8,140 nucleotides of DNA, from the NCBI GenBank assembly GCA_002311835.1, contig DBZY01000057.1:17364-25503 (forward strand), in the 5' to 3' direction. The position numbers and the translations under genes were made by a program. Of the stretch, positions 7,188 through 8,140 are shown piece after piece (the first letter of the stretch is position 1; each line of letters begins with the position of its first letter). The stretch is from Proteobacteria bacterium UBA1148 (GTDB taxonomy: Bacteria; Pseudomonadota; Gammaproteobacteria; Steroidobacterales; Rariloculaceae). The notes beneath the pieces are model-generated. The model did no database searches and was not told the DNA's origin. It worked only from the letters and a program-made list of their open reading frames with translations.

Positions 7188-7601
7188 TTACGCACCCCGC
7201 TCCCGGTTGTCCTCAGCCAGAGAGATTAGATCCAGCCCTACCCCTCGAGCTGGCTCTTGAGCACTACCGTTACTAGCTAACCCAACGGTACCGCCAAACT
7301 TCTCACCAAATTTATGAATCAATTTAGAAACGCTCTCATTTTTAGTTGCACGAAGGTACGTGTTCGCCATCTGATGAATCGCTTGGTAAAAATAGTGATT
7401 CATATCATCAATGCTCGTATCCTTCTCCCATAGATCAATTGCCGCGATAGTCTTTTGTTCGGCATCCCACAACGACAACATCATTGACTGACAGTGCGTA
7501 GATCCAGCGTTACTCGACTCGGATGCTTCCCACACTATTCTCGTAGGAATATCATCATCGTCCAGATTGATAATAAGATTGATCTTAGCTGTTCTTGACA
7601 T
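7188..7601 (-). CDS. GldC-like protein leading the ACIII operon
   Basis: A 137-residue soluble protein with no signal peptide or membrane segment. It resembles GldC, a small protein known from gliding Bacteroidota. The match is recalled, not searched: an opening KINLIINLDDDDIPTRIVWEA, then CQSMMLSLWD, then IDLWEKDTSIDDMNHYFYQ, then MANTYLRAT, in the order of the GldC family. GldC proteins are usually near 110 residues; this one has about 25-30 more at the C-terminus (SNGSAQEPARGVGLDLISLAEDNRERGA), not part of the family as I know it. In gliding bacteria gldC is needed for gliding but its biochemical role is unclear. Here nothing suggests gliding; the gene ends three bases before actA, implying co-transcription and perhaps a role in making or regulating the complex. 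The start ATG follows AAGAG by nine bases. Family call fairly sure; function unknown. Confidence 0.8.
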   Translation of the reverse strand: MSRTAKINLIINLDDDDIPTRIVWEASESSNAGSTHCQSMMLSLWDAEQKTIAAIDLWEKDTSIDDMNHYFYQAIHQMANTYLRATKNESVSKLIHKFGEKFGGTVGLASNGSAQEPARGVGLDLISLAEDNRERGA

Positions 7602-7623
7602 CAGCCCACACTCTTGATTCCAT
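7595..7623 (+). promoter_or_regulatory. Candidate sigma70-like promoter for the DUF2909-type gene
   Basis: A consensus -35 hexamer TTGACA lies at 7595-7600, over the start codon of the divergent gldC-like gene. After a 17-base spacer the -10 position reads TTCCAT (7618-7623), a poor match with three of six bases. Transcription would begin near 7630, giving a leader of about 20 bases before ATG 7653. Only the -35 is convincing, so this is tentative. Confidence 0.3.
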
Positions 7624-7652
7624 AAGAATCAGTCACCAAGGTTCTGTAACAA
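7602..7652. other. Divergent intergenic region between the gldC-like/act operon and the DUF2909-type gene
   Basis: This 51-bp stretch is the only place where a dedicated promoter of the act operon could sit without lying inside a coding region, unless it lies within the DUF2909-type gene. I find no convincing -35/-10 pair reading towards the act genes; TTGTTA in the reverse strand lacks a good partner. It also holds the SD of the gldC-like gene (AAGAG, read at 7615-7611) and of the plus-strand gene (AAGG, 7638-7641). No terminator is visible between the cox3 stop and the gldC-like start. Confidence 0.5.
7615..7631. repeat. Inverted repeat TGATTC-N5-GAATCA in the divergent intergenic gap
   Basis: Perfect 6-base arms at 7615-7620 and 7626-7631 flank CATAA. 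The repeat sits in the 51-bp gap between the divergent gldC-like and DUF2909-type genes and overlaps the candidate -10 of the plus-strand promoter. A dimeric regulator could bind here, but a repeat this short can occur by chance. It is not followed by a T-run on either strand, so it is not a terminator. Confidence 0.3.
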
Positions 7653-7850
7653 ATGCTCAATTTCCTTATCGTTGCAGTCATGCTTGGCATCATTGTCAGC
7701 CTGGGTAGTGGTCTATTTTTCCTAGTGAAAGATCGTGGTGCTACACAACGCACCGTAAAATCACTCAGCATCCGAGTTGGCTTAGCCGTTATGTTACTTG
7801 CTCTACTGGCATTCGGTTTTGTCACAAGATTTACCATTCCTGGTGGTTAA
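7653..7850 (+). CDS. Small twin-transmembrane protein of DUF2909 type
   Basis: A 65-residue protein made of two hydrophobic helices, about residues 2-25 and 43-61, joined by a basic loop (KDRGATQRTVKSLSIR) that would face the cytoplasm. The sequence pattern, with SLGSGLFFLVKDRG and SIRVGLAVMLLALLAFG, matches the DUF2909 twin-transmembrane family as I remember it. Members commonly lie next to aa3-type cytochrome c oxidase genes, often near cox3 and SURF1, in Gammaproteobacteria. No function is established; a part in oxidase assembly is an inference from location. It is the only plus-strand gene here. Its stop overlaps the stop of cox3 in one TTAA, and its start faces the gldC-like gene. The SD (AAGG, 11 bases away) is weak. 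The reverse-strand reading over the same bases is a shadow: its protein is Arg/Pro/Thr-rich with no recognisable pattern. Confidence 0.82.
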   Translation: MLNFLIVAVMLGIIVSLGSGLFFLVKDRGATQRTVKSLSIRVGLAVMLLALLAFGFVTRFTIPGG

Positions 7851-8140
7851 AACCAGTAGACGAACGTAAATAGAAATAACCAGATAACATCTACAAAGTG
7901 CCAATACCAACTCGCAGCTTCAAATGCGAAATGGTTATCAGGGGTAAAGTGCCCCTTTAGCGATCGCAACAACATCACGAACAGCATTATTGTTCCCAGC
8001 GTTACATGTGCGCCGTGAAATCCCGTCAGCATAAAGAATGTTGAGCCGTAGATGCCAGACGCCAGAGTCAGCCCGAGTTCATGGTAAGCCTCTACGTATT
8101 CAATTACCTGAAAGGTCAAAAATGTAACGCCCAAAGCTAC
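7847..8140 (-). CDS. ctaE: Cytochrome c oxidase subunit III, C-terminal part (5' end outside the window)
   Basis: The last 97 residues of a haem-copper oxidase subunit III, in frame from the window edge to TAA at 7849-7847. Hallmarks are FQVIEYVEAYHELGLTL, YGSTFFMLTGFHGAHVTLGTIML and the final WYWHFVDVIWLFLFTFVYWF, the last two membrane helices of the family. Full-length proteins have about 260-300 residues, so roughly two thirds lies to the right. Subunit III binds no redox metal; it stabilises subunit I and its proton uptake. The TTG near the edge is an internal codon, not a start, because the reading frame continues to position 8140. The rest of the cta operon is expected upstream. The gene is also called cox3 or coxC; the symbol choice is conventional. 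A shared role with ACIII in one respiratory chain is an inference from proximity. Confidence 0.95.
   Translation of the reverse strand, partial: VALGVTFLTFQVIEYVEAYHELGLTLASGIYGSTFFMLTGFHGAHVTLGTIMLFVMLLRSLKGHFTPDNHFAFEAASWYWHFVDVIWLFLFTFVYWF

Noticed and set aside
7601..7837. Minus-strand open frame of 78 codons between cox3 and the gldC-like gene
   Set aside because: It is antisense to the DUF2909-type gene, has an unlikely basic/Thr/Pro-rich composition and lacks family resemblance.
7834..7858. Possible bidirectional terminator around the shared TTAA (CTGGT...ACCAG)
   Set aside because: The stem is only five pairs and neither strand has a T-run after it.
1..8140. CRISPR arrays, tRNA or rRNA genes, insertion sequences, attachment sites
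   Set aside because: No repeated spacer structure, cloverleaf, transposase or terminal repeats seen; coding density is nearly complete.

Overview
The window holds most of a respiratory gene cluster. The core is an alternative complex III (ACIII) operon, on the minus strand, in the canonical order actA-actB1-actB2-actC-actD-actE-actF. ACIII is a quinol:electron-acceptor oxidoreductase that can replace cytochrome bc1. The operon is led by a small gene whose product resembles the gliding-motility protein GldC. Upstream of it lies the 3' end of a cytochrome c oxidase subunit III gene, also minus strand. Between the oxidase gene and the gldC-like gene sits one plus-strand gene for a 65-residue twin-transmembrane protein of the DUF2909 type.

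Layout from right to left, in the direction of minus-strand transcription. cox3 (C-terminal 97 residues) enters from the right edge and stops at 7847. The DUF2909-type gene (7653-7850, plus) converges on it, and the two stop codons overlap in a single TTAA. A 51-bp divergent gap (7602-7652) has a candidate plus-strand promoter and a 6+6 inverted repeat. Then follow, almost without gaps, gldC-like (7601-7188), actA pentaheme cytochrome (7184-6621), actB1 molybdopterin-oxidoreductase-like subunit (6599-4314), actB2 ferredoxin-like subunit (4317-3550), actC (3560-2196), actD (2214-1702), actE monohaem cytochrome (1702-1181) and actF (1184 to beyond position 1). Most junctions are short overlaps, including two of the ATGA type, so the genes are almost certainly co-transcribed and translationally coupled. 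No stretch over 300 bases lacks a gene.

Proposed working: ActC (with its partner ActF) carries out quinol chemistry in the membrane. Electrons pass through the [3Fe-4S] and [4Fe-4S] clusters of ActB2 and/or the haems of ActA and ActE, and then to a terminal oxidase. The adjacent cox3 suggests that oxidase is a haem-copper cytochrome c oxidase encoded next door.

Organism: an aerobic Gram-negative bacterium of moderate GC. The DUF2909-type gene beside cox3 points to Proteobacteria, most likely Gammaproteobacteria; this is inference from gene content only. The main unusual points are the split ActB, an ActB1 that keeps a complete four-cysteine cluster motif which fused ActB proteins lack while apparently lacking a molybdenum ligand, the GldC-like leader gene in a probable non-Bacteroidota host, and an ActE without a lipobox cysteine.
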